A stretch of DNA of 64,000 bases, taken from assembly GCA_964585635.1 (NCBI GenBank), contig CAZPEV010000001.1, forward strand, positions 1-64,000, written 5' to 3'. The stretch's first letter is position 1; each line of letters opens with the position of its first letter. Shown here one piece after another: positions 46,566 to 55,761 of this stretch. A program made the translations under genes and the position numbers. The stretch is from CAZPEV01 sp964585635. Its GTDB lineage: Bacteria > Zixibacteria > MSB-5A5 > GN15 > JAAZOE01. The notes below the pieces were generated by a model. It worked only from the letters and a program-made list of their open reading frames with translations. It did no database searches and was not told the origin of the DNA.

Positions 46566-47209
46566 ACCGTTCCTCATATTCATACGGACTCACTCGGAAT
46601 CGGGCGACTCTCGTTGACCGCGCCCAAGCGGGTTGGACCAGCGCGCCCGTAATCGGCAGGCCGTCCGTCCGCTAGTCCCATCGCGGTCCGCTTATCAGCG
46701 CACGTTTCCCGGCTGATTCTCCCGTTGCCTGCGCTGCCCATCGATCCGCGACAAATTCCCAGTGCCTTTCGGTTGCCTGGATTTCTGCTGTCGCAAACGT
46801 ACGGCCTGATCCGATATTTGTCAAACGGTTTCGGGAATCTTCTCACGGGCGGCACGTCACGTAAGGCGCCAGGCACGGATCGGCCCGGCGGCTTTCTTGT
46901 CGGGCGCTCTTTTCGTCGGTCTTATCTGCCCTGCAAGACGTCCCGCCTCTGTCTGTCGGCCCGAGGTTGACAATCGTTTCGACGAGGGCGGGAAAGAGAC
47001 TCTCGAAGACTGCATTTGACAATGTCGCGCGGTGGTTCTATAATATAGACTACGATGGACAGCCCCTTCATAAATGGTCAGATGAACTGCGGAAATCTCG
47101 GCCGAGGCCGCCATCCCAGGACCATGGCCTCAACAAGAATTTGGCGGCGACGGTATGACGCCGTATTGTCTGAAACCAAGAGACAAGTCTATTCGTCTAA
47201 GTACCATAA
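46566..47209. other. Divergent intergenic region
   Basis: About 640 bases between the small minus-strand gene and the DUF5916 gene. The plus strand carries a consensus promoter at 47016-47044. Frames inside (such as 46580-46876) have no ribosome site or family features. No repeat or RNA gene was recognised. Confidence 0.6.
47016..47044 (+). promoter_or_regulatory. Consensus sigma-70-type promoter
   Basis: TTGACA at 47016-47021, exactly 17 bases, TATAAT at 47039-47044: a full consensus match. It drives the DUF5916 gene with a leader of about 160 bases. Confidence 0.8.
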
Positions 47210-48115
47210 ATGGCAATAAGGCAAAGGCATTGCTTCGTGACCAAGACACCCTTATCGAGTGCAAATCGCCTCGTACCGGCGGTTTTGCTGTTGAAATTGA
47301 TCATCCTGTCCCGTCTGCTGACGACGCCGACGGCGGCGGCGGTCCCGGCCGGCGCCGCGAACGGTTTTGCACCGAATATCATGCCGTCTCTTCAGGTCAC
47401 GCGTCTGCAGGGGACGATTGCTATCGACGGCGATCTGAGCGATACCGGCTGGCAAAATGCCGCCGTGGCGGGCAATTTCGCCGAGTTCCAGCCGGGCGAC
47501 GCGAACCAACCGGCAGTCCAATCCAAAGCATTGATCACCTATGACGACAATCACCTGTACGTCGCCTTAATCGCCTATGATGATCCCCAGCAGATTCGGG
47601 TATCGATGCGGGAGCGTGATAACATCTTCCGCGATGATTTTATCGGCCTGATGCTGGATACCTACGGCGACCAGGGCTGGGGGTACGAGATTTTCGTTAA
47701 TCCCCTCGGTCTGCAAGGCGACCTGCGGATGCTGGCCAGCGGCGAGGAGGATGAGTCGTTCGATATTGTGTTCGAGTCAAAAGGGAAGGTGACCGACAGC
47801 GGATACCAGGTGGAGTTATCGATTCCGTTTTCATCGCTGCGATTCCCCAACAAGCCGGAACAGACCTGGCGGGCCAATTTCTGGCGGGACCGTCAGCGGG
47901 AGGTGCACTACAAATATACCTGGGGGGCGCTGGATCGCGACAATCCCTGCTTTATCTGCCAATGGGGATCGCTGACCGGGATCAGGGGAATCAAGCCCTC
48001 GAGCAATATCGAAATCCTGCCGACCGTGGTTGGGTATAAGTCGGGATATCTGGTGAACGACGATTATCCCGACTCCGGTTTGTCGACGCCGATCCGGACG
48101 CCGAGTTGTCGCTGA
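47210..48115 (+). CDS. DUF5916 protein, N-terminal part (CBM9-like domain), frameshifted
   Basis: Start ATG 47210 comes directly after an in-frame TAA. A signal segment (VPAVLLLKLIILSRLLTTPT) is followed by a carbohydrate-binding family-9-like beta-sandwich: GTIAIDGDLSDTGWQNAA, ALITYDDNHLYVALIAYDDP, RDDFIGLMLDTYGDQGWGYE, VELSIPFSSLRFP. The frame then ends early at 48113-48115. The missing base lies in the T-run 48079-48081: adding one T gives DSGFVDADPDAELSLNMRYG and joins the next frame. It may be a sequencing error or a true mutation. The function of DUF5916 proteins is unknown; they are surface proteins with a C-terminal barrel. Confidence 0.85.
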   Translation: MAIRQRHCFVTKTPLSSANRLVPAVLLLKLIILSRLLTTPTAAAVPAGAANGFAPNIMPSLQVTRLQGTIAIDGDLSDTGWQNAAVAGNFAEFQPGDANQPAVQSKALITYDDNHLYVALIAYDDPQQIRVSMRERDNIFRDDFIGLMLDTYGDQGWGYEIFVNPLGLQGDLRMLASGEEDESFDIVFESKGKVTDSGYQVELSIPFSSLRFPNKPEQTWRANFWRDRQREVHYKYTWGALDRDNPCFICQWGSLTGIRGIKPSSNIEILPTVVGYKSGYLVNDDYPDSGLSTPIRTPSCR

Positions 48116-49650
48116 ATATGCGCTACGGCATAAGCTCCAGCGCTTCGGCCGAAATAACGATCAACCCGGATTTCAGCCAAGTGGAATCAGACGCCGGGCA
48201 GATCGACGTCAACACCACCTTTGGGCTGTACTTCCCGGAGCATCGGCCGTTTTTCCAGGAGGGCAGCAACCTGTTCGATACCTGGATAGACGCCATCCAC
48301 ACCCGCACGGTCAATGATCCGGAAGCCGCNNNNNNNNNNAAGTTTACCGGGCAATTTGGGCGGGTGTCATTGGCTTATCTGGCAGCCTACGATAGAAACT
48401 CCACCATCCTCCTGCCGTTCATTGAACGAAGCATCGAATCGCAGGCCGGCCGGTCGGTGGTCAACATTTTCCGGATCAAGAACGCCCTTTGGGAAGATTC
48501 GCACATCGGGGCCCTGCTGACCGACCGCCGCCTGCATGATTTCACCGTGAACGGGCGGCAGATGACAGGGGGCTACGGCACGACCTATGGAATCGATGGT
48601 GCCTTCCGCTTTCGCAAAAACTATCGATTCGTGTTTCAGACGCTTGGCAGTCAGACGCGGGAGCCGAAGGCGCCGGGGCTGATCGAAGTCTCGCCGTCCG
48701 ATCGCTTTGATCGAGGGCGCTATACGATGGCCTTGGACGGCGAATCCTTTTTCGGCCACGCCGTGTATACGTCGCTGGAGCGTTCGTCGCGGTATTGGAA
48801 TGTCACCAGCGAATATGTGGAATACACTCCCACCTTTAGGGCCGACAATGGTTTCACGATGCGGAACGGTTATCGGGAGATCGATATTTATGGGGGACTG
48901 GACTTTCAGCCCAACCGGACATGGCTGATTCAGTGGCGTCCCTTCCTGATGATCGGCCGGTTGTGGGAACAGGGCGGCCGGATCAACGTCGATCCCTTTG
49001 TCTTGGCCGGAGGAACCAAGGACGAATGGATTCGCGGTGAAGTGTATTTTCAAACCAAGGGCCCGGCGGAAATAGAGCTGGCGTATCTAAACAGCCGGGA
49101 ACGGTTCGCCGGCAGGCTGTTCGAGGGGATCAGTCAGGCGGAAATCAACGTCGTCACCCGCTTCAGCGAGATGCTGGCGATCGGCAGCGAGCTGCAATTG
49201 GGGCGAATGATCTTTCGTGATCCCGATAGTCCGGAGATGGGCAAAAACCTCGACCTTGTACTGGAAGCCAGCATCAAACCGACACAGCGATTGTTCATCC
49301 AGCCGAATTATGCCTACGCCCACATGGAGCATCTCGATGCCTACCTGGCCCAAAATCCCGGCGCCGACCGGGTCATCTATTCGGGATATATTCTCCGCAC
49401 CCGTATGACGTACCAGTTCACGCGCGAGTGGTATCTGCGCCTGGTCGTGCAGTATGATGATTTTGATGAGCGGCTCGACGTCGAACCGTTGCTGACCTAT
49501 CAGCTGAATCCCTTCACCGTTTTTTATGTCGGGGCCAATTCCAGCCACCGTCATTATGACCAGGCCGAAGATCCGCCGGTGGGAAATCCTGAATGGAAAT
49601 TGTCATCCCGGCAGTACTTCGCCAAGCTGCAGTATCTATTTCGACTCTGA
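48106..49650 (+). CDS. DUF5916 protein, C-terminal barrel part (continuation after frameshift, contains 10-N gap)
   Basis: This is the second half of the same gene; the TTG at 48106 is not a real start. The sequence after the shift has the DUF5916 hallmarks SASAEITINPDFSQVESDAGQID, shortened here to EITINPDFSQVESDAGQ, and FFQEGSNLFDTW, then a long run of amphipathic strands typical of a 16- to 18-strand outer-membrane barrel, ending in FAKLQYLFRL. The 10 N at 48330-48339 fall in the conserved NDPEAA...KFTGQFGR block and keep the frame. The whole protein would be about 813 residues and probably sits in the outer membrane. Confidence 0.85.
   Translation: MSLNMRYGISSSASAEITINPDFSQVESDAGQIDVNTTFGLYFPEHRPFFQEGSNLFDTWIDAIHTRTVNDPEAXXXXKFTGQFGRVSLAYLAAYDRNSTILLPFIERSIESQAGRSVVNIFRIKNALWEDSHIGALLTDRRLHDFTVNGRQMTGGYGTTYGIDGAFRFRKNYRFVFQTLGSQTREPKAPGLIEVSPSDRFDRGRYTMALDGESFFGHAVYTSLERSSRYWNVTSEYVEYTPTFRADNGFTMRNGYREIDIYGGLDFQPNRTWLIQWRPFLMIGRLWEQGGRINVDPFVLAGGTKDEWIRGEVYFQTKGPAEIELAYLNSRERFAGRLFEGISQAEINVVTRFSEMLAIGSELQLGRMIFRDPDSPEMGKNLDLVLEASIKPTQRLFIQPNYAYAHMEHLDAYLAQNPGADRVIYSGYILRTRMTYQFTREWYLRLVVQYDDFDERLDVEPLLTYQLNPFTVFYVGANSSHRHYDQAEDPPVGNPEWKLSSRQYFAKLQYLFRL
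48330..48339. other. Assembly gap (10 N)
   Basis: Ten N inside the DUF5916 gene; reading frame and domain continue on the other side, so only a few residues appear to be missing. Confidence 0.95.
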
Positions 49651-49732
49651 TCGTCGCCGCGGAGCGGTCGCCCCCGTGAGACAATTCGGCCGTGCGGACC
49701 GGCGGAATTTCCGCCGCCGATCGTGTCCGGCT

Positions 49733-50950
49733 TTATCGGCGGTGGCACTGGATGCAGAGTTCCATATCCGGATTGAGCGGCAGATACGGCTTGAAGTCGG
49801 CGCCATGAAGCTTGTGGCAACTCAGGCAGGTCACCGGCGTATTGGTACGGGGATCGATGACGTTCGGCCCCAGGGGATGCGAACCCTTATGGGCGTCGGC
49901 GTGGCAGCCGACGCAGAGACCCTCGTCGACTGATTTTAAGTATTGTGGATTATCCGAGCCGTGGGGAGTGTGGCAATTGGTGCACTCCAGGCCGTCGTGA
50001 GTCAAAAAGTCCTCTTTCTTCTTGCCCTTGTACCTGTCGCCGCTGAAGTGACAGCGCAGGCAGATATCTTTTTGGGGAGCAGCCAACAGGGCACCGGCCG
50101 AAGAAGTATGGGCGTTATGGCAATTCAGGCAGGAGCGGGGCTCGTTCAGGTTATGCTGGTAGGTTTTGCTCTCGAGAATATTCTGATGACATTTAAGGCA
50201 GACGGTCTTGATATCGGCTGTCAGCGCATATTCGCCCGCGGTCGCCGAGGACACGTGGCAGGCGGTGCATTTTCCCGCCTTGAAGGGGGCATGCTGATTC
50301 GGCATTAACAGTCCCGGCAGCGAGGTTGCATGGGGGTCATGACAGGCGCCGCAGTCGGCCTTGTCCAAGGCGAATCCCTTGTGCGCCGCCGCCAGCGGGG
50401 CGTCCTGCTTGTGGCAGGTGAAACAAAGCTCCGGCACCGCCCGGGTCAGCAGTTGCCCTTGGCCGGAGCCATGAGGTTCGTGGCAAGTCAGGCAATTGCC
50501 GGCGGCGACCGGCTGATGCACATGCGACCGCCGGCGCCACTCCGCGCTGGCGGAATGGCATCCCTCGCACAAGGCGGGGGCGTTGTGCTTCAATTGCTTC
50601 GGTAACGGCGATGCATGCGGGTCATGGCAGGCGAGGCAATCGCCGTCGCGCGCCGGTTGATGGACCGATGTCAACCCCATCTTCCCTTTCACGTCGTCAT
50701 GACATGATAAGCACAACGTTTTGACGTCGTCGTTCAGCAGCGCATTATGCCTGGCGGCATGGGGATTATGACAAGCAGAGCAGACTCCCTTGGCAAAGGC
50801 CGTGTGTTGATGCTTCAGGTTTCCCAACTCCTGTATCTCGGCATGGCAAGCATAGCAGACATCCGGTTCCTTTACCTGCACCGGGGCTGTCCCGGACGCG
50901 ACCGGCGCCAGCACCAGGCTCCAGAACATGGAAATGATGGTGAGTATCAT
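49733..50950 (-). CDS. 16-heme c-type cytochrome (doubled CXXCH family)
   Basis: 405 residues from ATG 50948-50950, preceded by GGAGG and overlapping the stop of the 26-heme gene by 4 bases (ATGA). Signal peptide MILTIISMFWSLVLAPVAS. Sixteen CXXCH heme sites, from CYACH to CIQCH at the very C-terminus, in the paired arrangement of the doubled-CXXCH family; many are followed by (N/D/E)PHGS/A, which supplies distal histidine ligands. It should be periplasmic or surface-exposed and move electrons along a heme chain. It is the last gene of a seven-gene operon, and its architecture mirrors its 26-heme neighbour, suggesting duplication. Confidence 0.93.
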   Translation of the reverse strand: MILTIISMFWSLVLAPVASGTAPVQVKEPDVCYACHAEIQELGNLKHQHTAFAKGVCSACHNPHAARHNALLNDDVKTLCLSCHDDVKGKMGLTSVHQPARDGDCLACHDPHASPLPKQLKHNAPALCEGCHSASAEWRRRSHVHQPVAAGNCLTCHEPHGSGQGQLLTRAVPELCFTCHKQDAPLAAAHKGFALDKADCGACHDPHATSLPGLLMPNQHAPFKAGKCTACHVSSATAGEYALTADIKTVCLKCHQNILESKTYQHNLNEPRSCLNCHNAHTSSAGALLAAPQKDICLRCHFSGDRYKGKKKEDFLTHDGLECTNCHTPHGSDNPQYLKSVDEGLCVGCHADAHKGSHPLGPNVIDPRTNTPVTCLSCHKLHGADFKPYLPLNPDMELCIQCHRR

Positions 50951-52935
50951 CGCTTGTCCTCCGGCCATGAATCGGGGCGGACTTCATGGCAGGCGTCGCA
51001 TGACCCGGAGGCATAGGGACTATGCGTCTTGGGCAGCGCCAGACCGGGCGATGCGGAGGCATGGGGGTCATGGCATTTGCGGCAGTCGATTTGACGGCCG
51101 CTGAGATTCAGATGTTTGACCTTGAAGGCGGCCTCCTCGCCGTCATGGCACTGCAAGCATTGACCCGGAACGTCCTCCGCCAAAAGCGAGGCATATTGGC
51201 TCGTGTGGGCCTGATGACAGCTTAGACAGTCGCCGTCCTTCAACGGGGCATGGATGGTGCCGGTTTCCATCTGCTTTTTGATATCCTCATGACAGGTGAG
51301 GCAAAGCCGCCCCGGTTTATCCAGAAGAAGCCCCTTGAGCGCCGCTCGATGCGGCTGATGGCAGGCCGTGCATTGACCGGCGGCTACCGGCGGATGAACG
51401 CTGACGGCCGAGGCCGGCGCCGCGATGGTTTCATGACACCCGCCGCAGACCTGAGCCAAGCCGCCCTTCATCAATCCGGCAACATCGGAGGCATGAGGCT
51501 GATGACAGGCATCACAGGCCCGTTCCGCGAACGGGGCATGCACAACCTGGCCTTCCGCGGCTTCCGCCGGCGTCTTGTGGCAGGTCAGGCACAATTCATT
51601 GCGATCGGCCTTCAAGAGCGACGCCTGCCTGGAGGCGTGGGGTTCGTGGCATTGATTGCATTGGCCGGCCTTCAGCGGCACATGGATATCCTTGTGCGCC
51701 AGCCAGCCATTGACATCATCGTGGCACCGGCCGCAAAGATCAAGCCGGTTGGTGACGGTCAAATGATCGTTGGGGGAACCATGCGGGACGTGGCAATCAA
51801 GGCAGGAACCATCGGAAAACGGGGGATGGACGTCGGGCAACGTCAGAGCTTCTTTTTCGGCGGTATGGCAGTCGGTGCAGAGGGTATTCAGATTCTTGGC
51901 GATCAGCTTGGTCTTCATCTGTCCATGCCCGCTGTGGCACAGGAGACAATCTTCCTGGGCGGGTTTATGGACGGAGCTCAACCCCAGTTGAGCGGGAATC
52001 TTATCGTGGCACTCAACACAAAGCTCGCGCGATGGTTTGGTCAGCAGGTGGGGCTGGGACGAACCATGGGGGGTATGACAGCTCAGGCACTCGCCGGCCG
52101 CCACCGGGGCGTGCCGATCATCCCCGCCCATTGCCGCCGCGTCGTGGCAGGTCAGGCAGAGCGTACCCCCCTCGCTCTGGACGGCGAAGGGATGGGCATC
52201 GCCGGGGGAATTGTGGCAGCTTTCGCATTCTCCGCTCTGGACCGGGGCATGGATCGAGGCAGCCAAGAGCCCGGGGGTGTCGGAGGAATGGACGGCATGG
52301 CAGATGGTGCACTGACCTTCCGGCACGGCATAGCCTCCATGGGCCTTGACAAACGGCTGGGCGGCGGGATCATGGCAATCCCGGCACAATTGTTTTTCCT
52401 CTTTGATCAACAGATGCTCCTGGTCGCTGCCGTGAATCGCATGACAGGAGAAACACCCCTTCTCCAAAGGTTTATGCTGATGTGTCCGCGTGAACGTCTG
52501 TCTGTCATGGCAACTGTAACAGGCTTCCGGGGACGCAGCGGCGAGCATTCCGGGGGCGTCGCCGGCATGCGGATTATGGCAGGCGGTGCAGCGGCCCTTC
52601 CCCGCCGGGTCATGCAGATGGGCCTTATCCAGGCCGAGGGCGGTTTTGTCATGGCAAAGATAGCAGAGCGCCGCTCCCTCGTCTTTCAAGCGCAGCACGC
52701 CGACTATGCCGTGCGGCTTATGGCATGACAGGCATTCTTTCTTCTGAAAAGGAGCATGCTTGACCGCTCCCGGAAACTTGGTCAGGTCATGACAGCCAAG
52801 GCAGTTTCCGGTGGCATCAAAGCGCTTCCCTTTCTTTATTTGGGCCAGGCCGTCTTGAGGCGGCACGACGGTCAGCAGCGCTACCGCGAGAGCGAAGATC
52901 AGCACCGCGGCGCCATGCGAAAGCGCTTTCCTCAT
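50947..52935 (-). CDS. 26-heme c-type cytochrome (doubled CXXCH family)
   Basis: 662 residues. Start ATG 52933-52935 begins the signal peptide MRKALSHGAAVLIFALAVAL; the longer frame to 53040 overlaps the PpiC gene and is not used. I count 26 CXXCH motifs, one per about 25 residues, from CLGCH to CDACH. The repeat is about 55 residues long: C-x2-CH, a stretch ending HAPF or HxP, then C-x2-CHxPH. The PH and HxP histidines would be distal ligands, giving bis-His low-potential hemes. The length would allow a wire of several nanometres across the periplasm or outside the cell. It is coupled to the 16-heme gene downstream and lies 7 bases after the PpiC gene. Confidence 0.94.
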   Translation of the reverse strand: MRKALSHGAAVLIFALAVALLTVVPPQDGLAQIKKGKRFDATGNCLGCHDLTKFPGAVKHAPFQKKECLSCHKPHGIVGVLRLKDEGAALCYLCHDKTALGLDKAHLHDPAGKGRCTACHNPHAGDAPGMLAAASPEACYSCHDRQTFTRTHQHKPLEKGCFSCHAIHGSDQEHLLIKEEKQLCRDCHDPAAQPFVKAHGGYAVPEGQCTICHAVHSSDTPGLLAASIHAPVQSGECESCHNSPGDAHPFAVQSEGGTLCLTCHDAAAMGGDDRHAPVAAGECLSCHTPHGSSQPHLLTKPSRELCVECHDKIPAQLGLSSVHKPAQEDCLLCHSGHGQMKTKLIAKNLNTLCTDCHTAEKEALTLPDVHPPFSDGSCLDCHVPHGSPNDHLTVTNRLDLCGRCHDDVNGWLAHKDIHVPLKAGQCNQCHEPHASRQASLLKADRNELCLTCHKTPAEAAEGQVVHAPFAERACDACHQPHASDVAGLMKGGLAQVCGGCHETIAAPASAVSVHPPVAAGQCTACHQPHRAALKGLLLDKPGRLCLTCHEDIKKQMETGTIHAPLKDGDCLSCHQAHTSQYASLLAEDVPGQCLQCHDGEEAAFKVKHLNLSGRQIDCRKCHDPHASASPGLALPKTHSPYASGSCDACHEVRPDSWPEDKR

Positions 52936-52942
52936 CTCCGGC

Positions 52943-54694
52943 TCACTTCTCCCTGCCCTCCGTGCCAAAGTACCGATCAATCTCGTCCCGGTGGTAGACG
53001 ATGGCGGCGTTGGCCTTGAGATCGTCCAGCACCTTGTCAAGCCCCTGGTCGAATTTGCGCTGAAACATCACTTGGCGAATCTTCATCTCGACGTCGGCCA
53101 TCGGCTGCGGTTGTCCGGGACGACGGTTCGCCAGGCGAAGGATGATCCATCCGTCGGCCGTTTGAAACGGCGGACAGACGCGGCCAATATCCAAGCGGGC
53201 CAACTCCGGTTGCACCGGCTCCGGAAAAGCCGACAGCATGACCCATTCGGCGCCGGCGGCGCCGTCTTCCCTGGTCGAATCGTACTGTTTGGCAAGAAAA
53301 GTGAAATCGGCCCCCTCGGCCAAACGCCGGGCAATCTCCTGAGCGGCGGCCTGGTCTTTGACCAGTATATGGTCAAATTGGTACTGGTCCGGCAAGCGGA
53401 AATCATCCAGATGCTCCCGGTAATATGCCTCAAACTCGGCCCGATTGAATTTGATCCCGGATACCACCGTTTCTTTGAGGTAGGCCTCAATCAGGGCGCT
53501 ATCCAGGCTGGCGGCGTACCTGGCGTTGACCACGGGATGGTTCAGGTATCCCCCGGCGACGGCGGCCGTTCCAAGAATCAGTTCTTCTTTGGCCGTCTCC
53601 ATGGCGGCCGACATGATCCGGTGAAAATCCTGATCGCCCGAGGTCATGGCGCGGTGCGAAACGGCATTGCGCAATTGCTGATCGGTGATAATCTGATCCG
53701 TGTCGGCACGGAATATGATCGTCGGGGCGCCCATAATAAAATCGGGAGTGAACAGCGTGGCGGAATCGGTCATGATCCGTGACAGCGCAGCGGAATCGAC
53801 GGCGACGGAGATTCGGCCGGACAAATCAGACAGAAATTCCCGCCAGGCGGTCTCCTTCTTCTGCTGCAGCAAGAGCTCCTTTATCTTGCCCTGCCGTTGA
53901 GGCAATTCGGTCGTATCCGCCGGTTGCCGGGTTTCGACCCGAAGGAAAGCATAGACCTCTCGATAGGGGAACGGCTGGGAAACTTGCCCCGGAGCCAGCG
54001 ACTGGACCTGCTGACGGAAGGTCGTCTCGACGTCGGCCAGATATTGCAGATTATGAAGCCCCCCCTTATAACGAAACATGTCGAGCGAAACCGCTTTGGC
54101 GATGCTATCCATCGAAGCTCCCCGGCCGACGTCCTCAGCCAACTTCCGGGCTGCCTGCCGATCGGCGACCGAGACGGTGCGGATCTGAATCTGGGCGTAA
54201 TTGGCGGCGAAATAGCTGCGAACGGAATCATCGCCGACGGCCAAATCGGGTCTGAAATGATCGGCGACGTACTGCCGAATGGCATCCTGTCTTTTCATCT
54301 CCGCCAGCGCCGACAGCAGTTTCGCCTCCCCGGCCATACCAAGGCGACGGGCTTCCTGCGCCAAGAGGCGATCGTTGACCAGCTTGTCCAATAGCTTGCG
54401 ATAGTCAAAGCGTTGCTTCTGGTCGGTCGTCATGCGGGAATGGACCTGCAGAAGTTGTGAATCGACGGTGGTGGAATAAATCGTATCGGTATTGACGACC
54501 GCCAGCACGCTGCGGGCGGAATCGACCGGAGCACCGGACGTCGGAATTGTCAGACCCAAGGATATAATGCCAGCCCAGGCCAACCGACGGGCGGCGATAC
54601 CGCGTCTGTTTGCAAGCCGGAAAATACCATGGACTCCGGAGAGCCTACCGTGGCTTCTTGCCGCGCGATGGCGCATCAGACCAACTCTTTTCAT
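52943..54694 (-). CDS. PpiC/SurA-type peptidyl-prolyl isomerase
   Basis: 583 residues. An N-terminal hydrophobic segment (LAWAGIISLGLTIPTSGAP) acts as signal or anchor. A SurA-like chaperone region (VLAVVNTDTIYSTTVDSQLL, KLLDKLVNDRLLAQEARRLG) is followed by a degenerate rotamase-like region around 190-260 and a better parvulin domain around 440-530 (YQFDHILVKDQAAAQEIARR, LAEGADFTFLAKQYDSTRED, GRVCPPFQTADGWIILRLAN). It would fold secreted proteins in the periplasm. Between the CsgG-like and cytochrome genes it is probably dedicated to the multiheme proteins or barrel. ATG 54694 gives a 50-base overlap with the upstream gene; ATG 54676 is an alternative. Confidence 0.88.
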   Translation of the reverse strand: MKRVGLMRHRAARSHGRLSGVHGIFRLANRRGIAARRLAWAGIISLGLTIPTSGAPVDSARSVLAVVNTDTIYSTTVDSQLLQVHSRMTTDQKQRFDYRKLLDKLVNDRLLAQEARRLGMAGEAKLLSALAEMKRQDAIRQYVADHFRPDLAVGDDSVRSYFAANYAQIQIRTVSVADRQAARKLAEDVGRGASMDSIAKAVSLDMFRYKGGLHNLQYLADVETTFRQQVQSLAPGQVSQPFPYREVYAFLRVETRQPADTTELPQRQGKIKELLLQQKKETAWREFLSDLSGRISVAVDSAALSRIMTDSATLFTPDFIMGAPTIIFRADTDQIITDQQLRNAVSHRAMTSGDQDFHRIMSAAMETAKEELILGTAAVAGGYLNHPVVNARYAASLDSALIEAYLKETVVSGIKFNRAEFEAYYREHLDDFRLPDQYQFDHILVKDQAAAQEIARRLAEGADFTFLAKQYDSTREDGAAGAEWVMLSAFPEPVQPELARLDIGRVCPPFQTADGWIILRLANRRPGQPQPMADVEMKIRQVMFQRKFDQGLDKVLDDLKANAAIVYHRDEIDRYFGTEGREK

Positions 54695-55757
54695 CGTTGA
54701 GATTCTTCATCATCACCTGGACCGCCGTCCAAGCCAGCCGTCCCAGCGAATGATATCCGCCCAGGCGCAAGATGCTTTCCGAAGCGCCGCCGTTGCGGGC
54801 GTCCTCGAAGGCCGACAGGATTCGACCGGTCTCGGCATCAAGGCAGCGGCCGCCCAGCGCGACCTCCGGCCGTGACCATTCCGCTCCGGGGGTGGCCGCC
54901 TGAAATTGGTCGACACAGCCGGTGATGACCCGATCCACGCCCAGCGAATCACGCAACTGGGTCAGAAGGGAAAGGTCGATCTCTCCATGGCTGATCAGGT
55001 TGTTCCGGCGGAATAGCTCCCGTACCATGCCCGGCTCGACAACGCGATGGCCCTCCCGCACCAGTTCGGAAAGGACGAGGCCGCTGACAATATCGCCGGC
55101 TTTGGTCTGGGGAGATGAATCATCGAACGGCACAATCGCATAGAGCAATCCGGCCGGCGGCGCCGGTCCCGAACCGGTGGGTTGAAAGACCGTATCAATG
55201 CCGGTGAAGGTCTGGTCCACCAGCTTGCTTAACAGCGTTCTCATGGCGGTGATGCGACCGATGCCCAACAGTCCGGCAAAATCCTCGCCGCTGGCCGCGT
55301 CGGAGCAAGCCCAGACCACTTGCATGTCGGCAACTCGCACGAGGCGCACGGAGAATCCAGCCTCCGGCACGGAACCCTCAACATATATATCAATCGCTCC
55401 CAGAAGGAGATAGTCGATCCGCCGCTCCTGCCCGATACGAGCGGCATCCTCCCGGCTGATGGCGCCGGCTGTTCGTATCCGGTGCCGCCGGAGCGTTTCC
55501 CGCAGCTCGGCCGGATCGATGACCCGGACCGGAACCAGCGCAAGACGCCGTTGAATCAGGGACACCAGGCCGTCGGCGGCCGCTTGCGGTCCGGCATGGT
55601 TGGCAAACGGCACGATGGCAATGACGTTGGCAGAGAGCGAATCCTGTGAAGCGGCCGCAGGGGTGGTGTCGGAGACCGCGGCGGTCAGAGTCGGCGTCAA
55701 GACCAGTACCACGAAGATCATTGACAGGCCGCATCTATATGAAATGGATGAATGCAT
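54645..55757 (-). CDS. Periplasmic protein with two tandem CsgG/TolB-N-like domains
   Basis: 370 residues with a signal peptide (CGLSMIFVVLVLTPTLTAAV). Two repeats of the same alpha/beta pattern: residues about 43-180 (NVIAIVPFANHAG, RIGQERRIDYLLLGAIDIYV) and about 205-350 (LLYAIVPFDDSSP, RDSLGVDRVITGCVDQFQ). The opening xxIAIVPFxN strand, followed by helices, a 'DYLLLG' strand and a sheet, is that of CsgG-like lipoproteins and TolB N-terminal domains. No lipobox or transmembrane hairpin is seen, so it is probably soluble in the periplasm. It starts 4 bases after the preceding CsgG-like lipoprotein gene. Confidence 0.75.
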   Translation of the reverse strand: MHSSISYRCGLSMIFVVLVLTPTLTAAVSDTTPAAASQDSLSANVIAIVPFANHAGPQAAADGLVSLIQRRLALVPVRVIDPAELRETLRRHRIRTAGAISREDAARIGQERRIDYLLLGAIDIYVEGSVPEAGFSVRLVRVADMQVVWACSDAASGEDFAGLLGIGRITAMRTLLSKLVDQTFTGIDTVFQPTGSGPAPPAGLLYAIVPFDDSSPQTKAGDIVSGLVLSELVREGHRVVEPGMVRELFRRNNLISHGEIDLSLLTQLRDSLGVDRVITGCVDQFQAATPGAEWSRPEVALGGRCLDAETGRILSAFEDARNGGASESILRLGGYHSLGRLAWTAVQVMMKNLNDEKSWSDAPSRGKKPR

Positions 55758-55761
55758 CGGC

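Noticed and set aside
46580..46876. 98-codon minus-strand frame in the spacer before the TonB-associated small gene
   Set aside because: Pro/Arg/Gly-rich random-looking translation with no ribosome site.
51250..52728. 492-codon plus-strand frame opposite the 26-heme cytochrome
   Set aside because: Periodic MAG/MTG-rich translation caused by the CXXCH repeats on the other strand.
51000..52900. Idea that the 26-heme gene is two fused genes by assembly error
   Set aside because: The heme repeat runs without a break in one frame and no internal signal peptide or repeat-identical junction is visible.
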